Origin: Lachnospiraceae bacterium UBA7076
Lineage (GTDB): Bacteria; Bacillota; Clostridia; Lachnospirales; Lachnospiraceae
Direction of reading: 5' to 3'
Length of the DNA stretch: 64,000 nucleotides
Assembly: GCA_002493625.1 (NCBI GenBank)
Contig: DKZK01000041.1
Coordinates: forward strand, 5,296 to 69,295
Below, piece by piece: positions 1 to 8,200 of the stretch. Each line of letters starts with the position of its first letter. The stretch's first letter is position 1. Under the pieces are notes generated by a model, which was not told the origin of the DNA, made no database searches, and saw only the letters and a program-made list of their open reading frames with translations. Made by a program: the position numbers and the translations under genes.

Positions 1-956
1 GCCTCCACAGTTACGGAATTTGTTTTGGCATAAAGCTCCTCCGCTTTAAGTTCAGCCATTTGTTCATCGTCGGCAGGTATTTCTGCCTCCCTGACGGACT
101 GTCCGGCAAGGTCCTGAAATTCCATATATTTTTTTATTGTATCAGGCGTAACTGCAAGCTCATTGTCCATCATAAAAAGAGCTGCTTTGTAGCTTTCAGG
201 GGAAGGCTCGTAGCCCGCCTGCTCTATGGCCCTGTCAATCTGCTGCCGCATCTGCTCCACCAACGCCACAGAGCTCTGATTATTATTCTGTCTGCTTCCG
301 CTGTAATGAGCCTTATAAATATTTTCCCTTGAAATGCCCAAACCATTTTTTATGAGATAGACCAGCTCATTATTTGTTATATCAAAATCCGGAGCCTGCT
401 CCTCCCTGTTTTCTTCAGCAACAACGTCAGCCACGGATACATCTGTCTTTATGTCCGTTCCCGCAACTTTTACGTTGCCTCCCACAATATTAAGTCCCTC
501 CATATCGCCGTTTGCTGCCTTTATGTCTGCAAAAAGCTGCGCGGTTTCCTCCCTGTGGGCGTTGCCTCTCATGGTATTGATAACGCCCATAAGATCGGAA
601 AGGGTTGCGCCCTCAATATCAATTCCCATCATTTTCAGCTTTTTTATCTCCTCGGAGGAGAGATTGTTTCGAAGCTCCTTTGCAGCTTCCTTGTCCTGCT
701 CCTCCTTGGAGCGCACGTCCTCTTTCTTCTCCTTTGCCCGCTCTCTCTGGGCGTCAAGGTAATCGGCAAAGTGGTCTGCGGTATCAATGCCCCGCCTGCC
801 TTCTGCCTCCTTACCGTCATATACATAGCCGTTTATTTCATCAGCCCTGCCTGCCGAAAATGCATCCGCTGCCGACTTGTCCTTCACTCCGGTTTCCCTT
901 CCCTTTGTGTATGCAGCCTCCGCCTTCATCAAATTATTATCAATCATGTTTGTCAT
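1..956 (-). CDS. Large hypothetical protein, N-terminal part (possibly DUF6240-like)
   Basis: An open frame runs leftwards from an ATG at 954-956 (a second in-frame ATG is at 945-947) to the window edge, giving 318 codons without a stop, so the gene continues outside. The protein is hydrophilic, with no signal peptide or membrane segment. A charged helical stretch around residues 65-110 is rich in Lys, Glu and Arg and probably forms a coiled coil. The later part has short helical repeats of the type 'ELVYLIKNGLGISRENIY' and 'LAVTPDTIKKYMEF'. From memory this style resembles DUF6240 proteins of Lachnospiraceae; that assignment is uncertain and no function is proposed. It is divergent from the rfbF operon. 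Forward frames at 60-332, 451-762 and 555-1109 are shadows of this gene. Confidence 0.7.
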   Translation of the reverse strand, partial: MTNMIDNNLMKAEAAYTKGRETGVKDKSAADAFSAGRADEINGYVYDGKEAEGRRGIDTADHFADYLDAQRERAKEKKEDVRSKEEQDKEAAKELRNNLSSEEIKKLKMMGIDIEGATLSDLMGVINTMRGNAHREETAQLFADIKAANGDMEGLNIVGGNVKVAGTDIKTDVSVADVVAEENREEQAPDFDITNNELVYLIKNGLGISRENIYKAHYSGSRQNNNQSSVALVEQMRQQIDRAIEQAGYEPSPESYKAALFMMDNELAVTPDTIKKYMEFQDLAGQSVREAEIPADDEQMAELKAEELYAKTNSVTVE

Positions 957-1066
957 ATAAGCACCCGACCCCTTAATCAATATACTTCTGAAACTCTGTT
1001 TTATTTATCGGTCTTTTTATTCAAAAACTTGAACCGATACTGTGATTTACACTGTACATTAATATA

Positions 1067-1096
1067 TTGCTTACACTGCTTTTGCTATGTTATAAT
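1067..1096 (+). promoter_or_regulatory. Probable sigma-A promoter of the rfb operon
   Basis: TTGCTT at 1067-1072 and a perfect TATAAT at 1091-1096 are separated by 18 bp and lie about 30 bp upstream of the rfbF start codon. The octamer TTACACTG occurs twice just here (1047-1054 and 1071-1078), 24 bp apart, the second overlapping the -35 box; this could be a tandem regulator site, but two copies of 8 bp is weak evidence. Confidence 0.5.
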
Positions 1097-1128
1097 TTTG
1101 TACAGATGAAAAAACAGCGAGGTGAAAT

Positions 1129-1908
1129 ATGAAAGCTTTAATTCTTGCAGGCGGCTTCGGAACACGCATTTCCGAGGAATCCCACCTGCGTCCAAAACCA
1201 ATGGTTGAGATAGGTGAAATGCCAATTTTGTGGCACATAATGAAGATATATTCACACTACAACATCAACGATTTCGTTATTTTAGCCGGTTACAAGCAGC
1301 ACCTCATAAAAGAGTGGTTTGCGAATTATTTTCTGCATACTTCAGATATTACGTTTGACTTTTCCAATGACAGGCAGGAGATGACAGTCCACCAAAAGCA
1401 CACGGAGCCATGGCGCGTAACCATTGTTGATACGGGATTAAATACAATGACGGGCGGCAGACTGAAGCGAGCACGCAAATACGTGGGCGATGAGCCGTTT
1501 ATGCTTACGTACGGCGATGCAGTAGGAAATATCAATATTCCCGAACTGCTGAATTTCCATAAAGCGCATGGACAAATCGGCACTTTGTCGGTGTACAACT
1601 TCGGGCAGAACAAGGGCGTTCTTGAGGTGGGCAATGGCGGAAGGGTTGAGGCATTCCGCGAGAAATCCGATCTTGACGGTAACCTTATAAATATCGGCTT
1701 TATGGTATTTGAGCCACAGATTTTCGATTACATTGCAGATGATACGACCATTCTGGAAAAGGATACATTGAATAAACTGGTTGCGCTTGGAGAATTAAAC
1801 GCATATCTGCATAAGGGCTTCTGGCAGTGCATGGACACGATGCGCGAAAAAGAAACGCTCGAAGAACTCTGGGCAAGTGAAAACTGCCCGTGGAAGGAGT
1901 GGAACTAG
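1129..1908 (+). CDS. rfbF: Glucose-1-phosphate cytidylyltransferase
   Basis: This 259-aa cytosolic enzyme converts CTP and glucose-1-phosphate to CDP-glucose, the first step to CDP-3,6-dideoxyhexoses. The N-terminal nucleotide-binding motif MKALILAGGFGTRISEES is followed by RPKPMVEIGEMPILWHI. The rest matches the RfbF/AscA family along its whole usual length (about 257 aa), including the LTYGDAVGNI metal-binding aspartate region and the C-terminal FWQCMDTMREKETL segment. The GAGGTGAAAT ribosome site precedes the ATG. It is first in a five-gene operon, and its TAG stop overlaps the GTG start of rfbG. The glucose specificity follows from the rfbG and rfbH neighbours. Confidence 0.95.
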   Translation: MKALILAGGFGTRISEESHLRPKPMVEIGEMPILWHIMKIYSHYNINDFVILAGYKQHLIKEWFANYFLHTSDITFDFSNDRQEMTVHQKHTEPWRVTIVDTGLNTMTGGRLKRARKYVGDEPFMLTYGDAVGNINIPELLNFHKAHGQIGTLSVYNFGQNKGVLEVGNGGRVEAFREKSDLDGNLINIGFMVFEPQIFDYIADDTTILEKDTLNKLVALGELNAYLHKGFWQCMDTMREKETLEELWASENCPWKEWN

Positions 1909-2954
1909 TGCTGAATTTTTACAAGGACAAGCGTGTATTTATAACAGGGCATACCGGCTTTAAAGGCACCTGGCTATGCGAAATTCTGACAAAGGCGGGA
2001 GCTGTTGTTACCGGCTATTCCCTTGAACCGCCAACAGATCCATCACTGTTTGAGATTGTGAATATGGATAAAAAAATCAATTCGAATATTGGGGATATCC
2101 GTGATTATAATTCATTGAAAAAGGTGTTTGATAAAGCTGAGCCCGAGATTGTGCTGCATTTAGCTGCGCAGCCTATTGTCCGCGAGAGCTACAGAAATCC
2201 CGCACACACGTATGAAACCAACGTTATGGGAACGGTAAACATTCTGGAGTGCGTGCGCAGCTCGGACTGCGTGAAATCATTTCTGAACGTCACCACTGAC
2301 AAGGTTTATTTAAACCGCGAGTGGAATTGGGGCTACCGTGAAAATGATGAGTTAGACGGCTTCGACCCGTATTCCAACTCAAAATCCTGCTCGGAGCTGG
2401 TAACACACAGCTATAAAAACAGTTTTTTTGCAGACGGAAAAGTCGCAGTTTCAACTGCACGGGCGGGCAATGTAATCGGCGGCGGAGATTTCGCAAGCGA
2501 CAGAATTATTCCTGACTGCGTGCGGGCAATGAAAAACAATACGGAAATAATCGTGAGAAATCCATATTCAACCAGACCGTATCAGCATGTTCTGGAGCCG
2601 CTTTTTGCATATCTGATGATTGCCGAAAAACAGTATGGCAATACGGGTTTTTCGGGTTGGTACAACGTAGGACCGGACGAGTGCGACTGCGTTACCACCG
2701 GCAGATTGGCCGACTTATTTTGCAACTTCTGGGACGGCGCAAAATGGAAAAATGTTGCCGAGGAAAATGCTCCCCACGAAGCAAATTTTTTAAAGCTGGA
2801 CTGCTCGAAAATTAAAAGTGTATTCGGCTGGAAGCCTCGCTGGCATATCGCCGAAGCGATTGAAAAAACAGTCGAATGGAGCCGCGTTTATATTGAGGGA
2901 GGTGACACCTCAGCGGTTATGGATAAACAAATCAAGGAGTATCTGAATGTATGA
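1908..2954 (+). CDS. rfbG: CDP-glucose 4,6-dehydratase
   Basis: This is an extended short-chain dehydrogenase of 348 aa that converts CDP-glucose to CDP-4-keto-6-deoxyglucose with bound NAD. The Rossmann motif GHTGFKGTW lies near the N-terminus, and the catalytic region shows VTTDKVYLN followed by DPYSNSKSC, the Tyr/Lys pair. GYRENDELDGFDPYSNSK is characteristic of RfbG/AscB. I chose the GTG at 1908, which overlaps the rfbF stop and has AAGGAG at 1894-1899 eight bases upstream, over the GTG at 1890, which lies within the ribosome-site region. The 3' end overlaps the next gene by 4 nt (ATGA), so translation is coupled. Confidence 0.95.
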   Translation: MLNFYKDKRVFITGHTGFKGTWLCEILTKAGAVVTGYSLEPPTDPSLFEIVNMDKKINSNIGDIRDYNSLKKVFDKAEPEIVLHLAAQPIVRESYRNPAHTYETNVMGTVNILECVRSSDCVKSFLNVTTDKVYLNREWNWGYRENDELDGFDPYSNSKSCSELVTHSYKNSFFADGKVAVSTARAGNVIGGGDFASDRIIPDCVRAMKNNTEIIVRNPYSTRPYQHVLEPLFAYLMIAEKQYGNTGFSGWYNVGPDECDCVTTGRLADLFCNFWDGAKWKNVAEENAPHEANFLKLDCSKIKSVFGWKPRWHIAEAIEKTVEWSRVYIEGGDTSAVMDKQIKEYLNV

Positions 2955-3874
2955 AAAAGGCATTGGTAACCGGCGCAACCGGTTTTATCGGCAGCGCTGT
3001 GGTACATGAATTACTTGCAAACGGAATCGAAGTAATAGCCCTTGGTCGCAATGGCTGCAATAACAATATACCCGGCAGGGTGCGATTTGTTCCCCATGAG
3101 TTATCCGAAAGCAGCCGGCTTCCCGAACAAATTTCCGACAGGGATATTGACGTGTTTTATCACTTTGCATGGGCAGGCTCCGCAGGCGCCGGTCGCGCAG
3201 ATGTAAATCTGCAACTGGATAACGTAAAGTGGACGGCAGATTGTCTGCGGGCGGCAAAGAAAATGAACTGCAAACGCTTTGTCTGTGCCGGCTCCATAAT
3301 GGAGGATGAAGCCATCTCTGCGTCGTATCAACAGGATAACAGACCGGGCTCCAACTACATATACGGCAGCGGAAAGCTTGCCGCACATACGATTTGTGCA
3401 AGCGTGGCAGCGGATATAGGGATTGATCTGGTGTGGGCAAAAATTACGAACGCCTACGGCGTCGGCGAATTGTCACCGCGTTTTGTGAACACAACCATTC
3501 GCAAAATTATTCACGGCGAACCACTTGAATTTACATCGGGCACACAGAATTACGATTTTGTTTATATTGACGACGTTGCAAGAGCGTTTCGTTTAATCGG
3601 TAAAAACGGAAAACCATTCCGTCACTATCTTATCGGCAGCTCCAACGCAAAACCGCTGCGGGAATTTGTGCTGGAAATGAAAGCGGCTCTCGCACCCGAC
3701 AGGGAGTTTAGATTCGGCGACGTGCCATTTACCGGAGTGAGTCTTTCACTGGAGGACTACGACTGCTCGCTTACCGAAAAGGACACCGGATTTAAAGCGG
3801 AGGTTGCTTTTTCCGAGGGCGTTCGCAGGACTATGAAATGGCTGAGGGAGGTTGAAAATGATACAAAAATTTGA
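2951..3874 (+). CDS. NAD-dependent epimerase/reductase (dideoxyhexose reductase candidate)
   Basis: This 307-aa extended SDR protein has GATGFIGSAV at the N-terminus, a serine at CAGSIMEDEA and the catalytic YIYGSGKLAA motif. In 3,6-dideoxyhexose pathways the corresponding gene reduces C4 (AscF for ascarylose, RfbJ for abequose, RfbS for paratose) or epimerises the sugar. The adjacent RmlC-type epimerase makes an AscF-like terminal reductase the most likely role, but the product stereochemistry cannot be read from sequence. It overlaps rfbG by 4 nt and the next gene by 17 nt. Other possibility: a generic CDP-sugar epimerase. Confidence 0.8.
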   Translation: MKKALVTGATGFIGSAVVHELLANGIEVIALGRNGCNNNIPGRVRFVPHELSESSRLPEQISDRDIDVFYHFAWAGSAGAGRADVNLQLDNVKWTADCLRAAKKMNCKRFVCAGSIMEDEAISASYQQDNRPGSNYIYGSGKLAAHTICASVAADIGIDLVWAKITNAYGVGELSPRFVNTTIRKIIHGEPLEFTSGTQNYDFVYIDDVARAFRLIGKNGKPFRHYLIGSSNAKPLREFVLEMKAALAPDREFRFGDVPFTGVSLSLEDYDCSLTEKDTGFKAEVAFSEGVRRTMKWLREVENDTKI

Positions 3875-4433
3875 ATTTCATGAGACGGAAATGAAAGGGC
3901 TTTTCGAGATAACGCCATTTAACGCCAAGGATAATCGCGGATACTTTACAAAGGATTATTCCTTTGAGATTTTCGAGCGAAACGGAATTAAACACGAATG
4001 TGCGGAGGTGTTTTATTCGATGTCAAAAAGGGGGGTAATCCGGGGACTGCATTTTCAGCGGGTCAGGGAACAGGCAAAGCTGGTACGGTGCATTTCGGGA
4101 CATATTTTTGACGTTGTTGTGGATCTTCGCACCGGAAGCCCCACATTCAAAAAATGGCTTGGCTTTGAGCTGAATGAAGATAACCAAAAAGAGGTTTTGG
4201 TGCCTGTGGGCTGCGCCCACGGATTTCTTGCACTGGATACGGCGATGGTGTCATACAAGTGCTCCGTATGCTTTGCCCCGGAATACGATGACGGAATGAA
4301 ATGGAACGACCCCGACATTGGTATCGACTGGGGACTGGAAAGAATAGGCGGCGCAGATAAGGTTATCCTTTCAGAAAAGGACAGTGCCTTACAAAGCTTT
4401 GAGGAATTTACAGAAAAATACGGCGGGTTTTAA
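3858..4433 (+). CDS. RmlC/AscE-type sugar 3,5-epimerase
   Basis: This cupin enzyme of 191 aa belongs to the dTDP-4-dehydrorhamnose 3,5-epimerase superfamily. Visible landmarks are GVIRGLHFQ with the catalytic His, FDVVVDLR, PVGCAHGFLAL, and the C-terminal MKWNDPDIGIDW motif. In a CDP pathway with RfbF, RfbG and RfbH this family supplies the C5 epimerisation of ascarylose synthesis (AscE). Start: ATG at 3858 with GGGAGG at 3846-3851; the upstream TTG at 3852 has no room for a ribosome site. It precedes rfbH by 13 nt. The epimerase suggests an L-configured product; this is inference from the gene set. Confidence 0.85.
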   Translation: MIQKFEFHETEMKGLFEITPFNAKDNRGYFTKDYSFEIFERNGIKHECAEVFYSMSKRGVIRGLHFQRVREQAKLVRCISGHIFDVVVDLRTGSPTFKKWLGFELNEDNQKEVLVPVGCAHGFLALDTAMVSYKCSVCFAPEYDDGMKWNDPDIGIDWGLERIGGADKVILSEKDSALQSFEEFTEKYGGF

Positions 4434-4446
4434 CGGAGGTAAGAAT

Positions 4447-5781
4447 ATGTTTGAAAATAAAACGGAAGCTCAGGCAAAACAGGAGATTTTGAATTTAGTT
4501 GCGGAGTACTGCGATAAATTTCACAATCAAAAACAGTACAGTGAGGGCGACAGAATCCCTTACGCTTCACGGGTTTACGACCATGCCGAAATGGTAAATC
4601 TCGTTGACAGCGCACTGGAATTCTGGCTCACTTCGGGAAGATTTACTGACGAGTTTGAGAAGAAATTTTCGGAATATCTGAATGTAAAATACTGTGCTCT
4701 CGTAAACTCCGGCTCCAGCGCAAATCTGACCGCATTTATGGCGCTTACCTCCCCATTACTGGGGGAACGCGCAATCAGGCGCGGCGACGAGGTAATCACC
4801 GTTGCGGCAGGATTCCCGACTACGGTAACGCCCATTATACAATTCAATGCCGTACCTGTATTTGTGGACGTTACCATCCCGCAATACAATATTGACGTGA
4901 CGAAGCTGGAGGCGGCGTATTCATCAAAAACAAAGGCGGTTATGATTGCGCATACGCTCGGCAATCCCTTTGATCTTGGCGCTGTTAAGGAGTTTTGCGA
5001 CAAGCATAACCTCTGGCTTGTGGAGGATAACTGTGATGCGCTGGGTTCTGCATATACACTAAACGAAAAAAAAATGTTTACGGGAACCATCGGCGATATC
5101 GGTACATCCAGCTTCTATCCACCTCACCACATGACAATGGGCGAGGGCGGCGCAGTCTATACAAACAATCCCCTGCTTGCCAAAATCATTAAGTCCATGC
5201 GGGACTGGGGGCGGGACTGCATCTGCAAATCGGGCTGCGACAATATGTGCGGACACCGTTTCGATAAGCAATACGGTAATCTGCCGCCTGGCTACGATCA
5301 TAAATATGTATATTCACATTTCGGATATAACTTAAAAGCAACGGACATGCAGGCGGCAATCGGCTGTGCGCAAATCGAAAAATTTCCGTCCTTTGTGGAG
5401 AAAAGAAAAGCTAATTTCAAGCGGCTTAAGGCAGCCCTTGAGCCGGTATCGGATAAGCTTATTCTGCCCGTTCCATGCAAAAATTCCGATCCAAGCTGGT
5501 TCGGTTTTCTGATTACCTGTACGGACGGCGTAAACCGAAATGAGATTGTAAAGTATATTGAGGGCAAGGGTGTTCAGACACGTATGCTGTTTGCAGGAAA
5601 TCTTACAAAGCACCCATGCTTCGATGAAATGCGCAAGACCGGCGAGGGCTTCCGGATTGTCGGCACACTTGAAAATACCGACAGAATAATGCGCGATACA
5701 TTCTGGGTGGGCGTTTATCCCGGTATGACTGACGAGATGATTGACTATATGGCAAAAACCATTATTGAAGCTGTAAAATAA
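4447..5781 (+). CDS. rfbH: CDP-4-keto-6-deoxyglucose 3-dehydrase (E1)
   Basis: This 444-aa enzyme uses pyridoxamine phosphate and an iron-sulfur cluster to remove the C3 hydroxyl of CDP-4-keto-6-deoxyglucose, and normally works with a reductase (E3). It belongs to the DegT/AryC1 aminotransferase fold, but the PLP lysine is replaced by histidine: SFYPPHHMTMGEGGAV (His227-His228). Cysteines 258, 260, 264 and 268 in RDCICKSGCDNMCGHRF form the family's cluster-binding motif. These two traits separate E1 dehydrases from ordinary sugar aminotransferases. Start: ATG 4447 with GGAGGT at 4435-4440. Last gene of the operon; no E3 reductase gene is visible within the window. Confidence 0.95.
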   Translation: MFENKTEAQAKQEILNLVAEYCDKFHNQKQYSEGDRIPYASRVYDHAEMVNLVDSALEFWLTSGRFTDEFEKKFSEYLNVKYCALVNSGSSANLTAFMALTSPLLGERAIRRGDEVITVAAGFPTTVTPIIQFNAVPVFVDVTIPQYNIDVTKLEAAYSSKTKAVMIAHTLGNPFDLGAVKEFCDKHNLWLVEDNCDALGSAYTLNEKKMFTGTIGDIGTSSFYPPHHMTMGEGGAVYTNNPLLAKIIKSMRDWGRDCICKSGCDNMCGHRFDKQYGNLPPGYDHKYVYSHFGYNLKATDMQAAIGCAQIEKFPSFVEKRKANFKRLKAALEPVSDKLILPVPCKNSDPSWFGFLITCTDGVNRNEIVKYIEGKGVQTRMLFAGNLTKHPCFDEMRKTGEGFRIVGTLENTDRIMRDTFWVGVYPGMTDEMIDYMAKTIIEAVK

Positions 5782-5813
5782 CATAATATGGCATGACTTT
5801 TGCAGGAACTTAT

Positions 5814-5953
5814 GGGGCTGTCGCACTAAGGATTTGTTTTCTTGGTAACTATGCATTTTTAACAAAGAAAAGCGGAAGCTAAGTAACACGTTGGAGCGTT
5901 CTTTATTAAAAATGCATAATAAAAAGAATTAAAATCCTTAGTGCGACAGCCCC
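5814..5953. repeat. Family 1 palindromic element, copy 1
   Basis: A 140-bp near-perfect inverted repeat with termini GGGGCTGTCGCACTAAGG and CCTTAGTGCGACAGCCCC. Inner arms ATGCATTTTTAA and TTAAAAATGCAT surround a loop containing AAGCGGAAGC and TTGGAGCG. It lies between the convergent rfbH and M23 peptidase genes and ends 6 bp from the stop of the latter, so it may also act as a bidirectional terminator. Related copies are at 33819-33955 (inverted orientation) and 59214-59353. There is no ORF inside. Confidence 0.9.
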
Positions 5954-5958
5954 GGTTC

Positions 5959-6732
5959 CTATAAGTCAACAGGCTCCATGTAATCCAAGGGATCCTTTGC
6001 CGTACCGTCAAACTGAAGCTCAAAATGCAAATGCGGCCCCGTGCTGTAGCCTGTGCTTCCTGAAAGGGCGATACACTCTCCCTGAGACACATGCTGCCCC
6101 TCCGAAACAAGCGCCGAGCTTAAATGCGCATATCGGCTCATAACCCCATTGCCGTGGTCAATGTCAACACATATTCCATAATTGCTGTACCAGTCGGCCC
6201 TTACCACAACTCCGTCAGCAGTTGCCTTTACCTCAGTTCCCATACACACCGCAAGATCAACGCCATTGTGGTTTTTTCCCCACCTTGGACCAAACTCCGA
6301 GGTAATAACATAATCAGATACCGGCTCTATATATTCAGGCGGCACATAGGTTCCTATGCGGATTACCTTTGGCTGCGGCTCCTTTACTACCTGGCTGTCT
6401 ATAATCTTACTTTCCATTTCCATCCCCTTGTAATATGTCTGCATAACCGTAACCTTTCGGCTTCCCGCAATTTCCTCCTGGTCAATTTCACGTTTTCCCG
6501 CTTCAAGAGTATCATCGTATATATACACGCATTCCTTATATACAGGTTCTGAGTAAGAGGATACCTTTGACGTTGTCTGTATATTTTTCCAAGGCACTAT
6601 TTCACCGGCAGCAAGAGGTTTTTCAAAAAACAGAGCCAATATAACAGCCATTGTAACTGTCGCAATAAATAAATTTGCACCATATGTCTGTCTGTTTTTT
6701 CTTTTGTAGGAGTTTTTAAAATAATTTTTCAT
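5959..6732 (-). CDS. M23 metallopeptidase with G5-like domain
   Basis: A predicted membrane-anchored murein endopeptidase of 257 aa. One N-terminal hydrophobic segment (about residues 20-40) acts as signal anchor. Next comes a G5-like domain (VTVMQTYYKGMEMESKI...KVIRIGTYV). The C-terminal LytM/M23 domain has the zinc-site motifs KNHNGVDLAV (HxxxD) and GPHLHFEL (HxH), plus YAHLS, so it should be catalytically competent. I chose the ATG at 6732 because an AAAGGAAAAGGAGATG ribosome site precedes it; a longer frame to 6882 lacks one. Its 3' end abuts the family 1 palindrome. Role: cell-wall remodelling, by family. Confidence 0.9.
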   Translation of the reverse strand: MKNYFKNSYKRKNRQTYGANLFIATVTMAVILALFFEKPLAAGEIVPWKNIQTTSKVSSYSEPVYKECVYIYDDTLEAGKREIDQEEIAGSRKVTVMQTYYKGMEMESKIIDSQVVKEPQPKVIRIGTYVPPEYIEPVSDYVITSEFGPRWGKNHNGVDLAVCMGTEVKATADGVVVRADWYSNYGICVDIDHGNGVMSRYAHLSSALVSEGQHVSQGECIALSGSTGYSTGPHLHFELQFDGTAKDPLDYMEPVDL

Positions 6733-6998
6733 TTTATCATCTCCTTTTCCTTTGAACGTCATTTTTAACTGGTTACTTTTTTGTTGCAAAATTTGATTGT
6801 TGTGTAATTTATTTGTAACATTTCTGTAATAATCAGATTTTATTATTACGTTTTGACAATGTAAAGCCCCTATCAGTCGCAATTTTTTTAGTTTTTTGAC
6901 AAAAAAAATATTTGTATAAGTATTTTATATATGGTACACTTAATAATGATTTACATTTAATTATCAACTTATTCATTTGCATTTTTAAGAGGTGTATT

Positions 6999-7340
6999 AT
7001 GGCTAAAGAACTGATAAGTATTGAAGATATTCCACCCAGCCTTTCAAATAAGGTTAAGCAGGACTTGAAGTTTAGGACAGGAAATTTTGTATGGAGAGTG
7101 CGCTTTTCCACCCCATTAGACCCAAAGACCGTCAATCAGAATACAATGTATGTTGCAAACTCACAAAACCAAAAGCTGCGGACAAAAATCAAATACAATA
7201 TTGAGGATGAGATTATTGAGGTTGAACCACTTGAACCGTATTCAACCAATGAATACTATTTCCTCATTATTACCTCTGATGTCAGGTCAAAGGGGGGGCA
7301 AAAGCTTAGTGAACCTGTTAAGATTAAGTTTAAACTATAA
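6999..7340 (+). CDS. Small Big_5/SbsA-like Ig domain protein
   Basis: A 113-aa protein with neither signal peptide nor membrane segment. The central sequence RFSTPLDPKTVNQNTMYV followed by an alternating beta pattern and LEPYSTNEYYFLIIT resembles bacterial Ig-like (Big_5/SbsA) domains, which are normally parts of large surface proteins. Here the domain stands alone after a 30-residue lead. Start: ATG 6999 with AAGAGGTG upstream; an earlier in-frame ATG at 6912 has no ribosome site. Divergent from the M23 gene. Function unknown. Confidence 0.75.
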   Translation: MAKELISIEDIPPSLSNKVKQDLKFRTGNFVWRVRFSTPLDPKTVNQNTMYVANSQNQKLRTKIKYNIEDEIIEVEPLEPYSTNEYYFLIITSDVRSKGGQKLSEPVKIKFKL

Positions 7341-7395
7341 TTTATACAAACATGCAACCGGAGAAATTGTATTTTATTAGAAAAAGAACAAAGAA

Positions 7396-7471
7396 AAAGG
7401 GCAGGCTGTTTTTATGGTGAATATAGGTCGCATGGACTTATATTATACTATATACAAACAGCCTGTCCTTT
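7396..7471. terminator. Bidirectional rho-independent terminator
   Basis: AAAGGGCAGGCTGTTT (7396-7411) pairs perfectly with AAACAGCCTGTCCTTT (7456-7471) across a 44-nt loop. It lies between convergent genes; the right arm reaches to within a base of the lipoprotein stop codon. The unusually long AT-rich loop holds a small dyad (ATATAGG/TTATATT-like). Confidence 0.75.
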
Positions 7472-7472
7472 G

Positions 7473-7970
7473 TTATTCGAAAATTCCTTTTATAATTCCT
7501 TCCATTTTACTGTTATCATTTGATATGCAAAGTACAGCATAATTACCATTTACATATATAACTGCCGAATCAAGCTTAGGCATTTCATCAGGAAGATAAT
7601 CCTTACATGCATCCTTTTGATCTTCAATACGTTTTTCATATGCAGCCTTTACCGTATCAATATAATCCTGTGACTTTACCTTTATAACTGCAATTTCCTC
7701 GGCAGTTGAGCTTGAATTCGTGTAAAATGCCGCCTCCTCAATATTTGCTTCATCCAAAACATAAAGTCTTGTAAGTGCAGTCGTATTGTGAACCGTTGCA
7801 AGCTGATCCTTAAAGTCTCCCTGCGTCCGTATTGCATCAGCCGCCTCCTGGGTCTTTACATCCTTAGCGGGAGCCGTAGTTCCCGCATCCTCCTTATCCT
7901 TTCCGCATGCCGTAAATAAGACCGTCATTGTAACGGCAAGCACCAATATAAATAAAAATTTCTTTTTCAT
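7473..7970 (-). CDS. DUF4358 lipoprotein
   Basis: A 165-aa lipoprotein: the N-terminal MKKKFLFILVLAVTMTVLFTACG carries a lipobox (L-F-T-A-C) with Cys22 the expected lipidated residue. After a charged linker the domain shows DQKDACKDYLPDEMPKLDS and SAVIYVNGNYAVLCISND, the conserved C-terminal pattern of DUF4358 proteins that are frequent in Lachnospiraceae. The molecular function of that family is not known. A AAAGGAG ribosome site precedes the start. It converges with the Ig-like gene through a shared terminator. Confidence 0.85.
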   Translation of the reverse strand: MKKKFLFILVLAVTMTVLFTACGKDKEDAGTTAPAKDVKTQEAADAIRTQGDFKDQLATVHNTTALTRLYVLDEANIEEAAFYTNSSSTAEEIAVIKVKSQDYIDTVKAAYEKRIEDQKDACKDYLPDEMPKLDSAVIYVNGNYAVLCISNDNSKMEGIIKGIFE

Positions 7971-8200
7971 GTTTGTTATTCTCCTTTAAACATTTACCGT
8001 ATTTTATGCTCTTAAAATCCAGCTTTTTTCTTCTAACAATATTTATATCATCTCATTATGGAAAAATCAACTTTAATATAGAAAAAACAGCTTTAAGAAT
8101 ATCTTGCAAGTCAACTTTATTGCTGGACATAATCTGCCTACTATGCTATTATTTGTCATAATAAGTTAGTTGTTTTTGTTCAAAGACAGGAGGTAAGATT

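Noticed and set aside
451..1109. Several forward open frames of 100-180 aa
   Set aside because: They are antisense shadows of the large minus-strand gene starting at 956; that frame has natural composition and a start, the forward ones do not.
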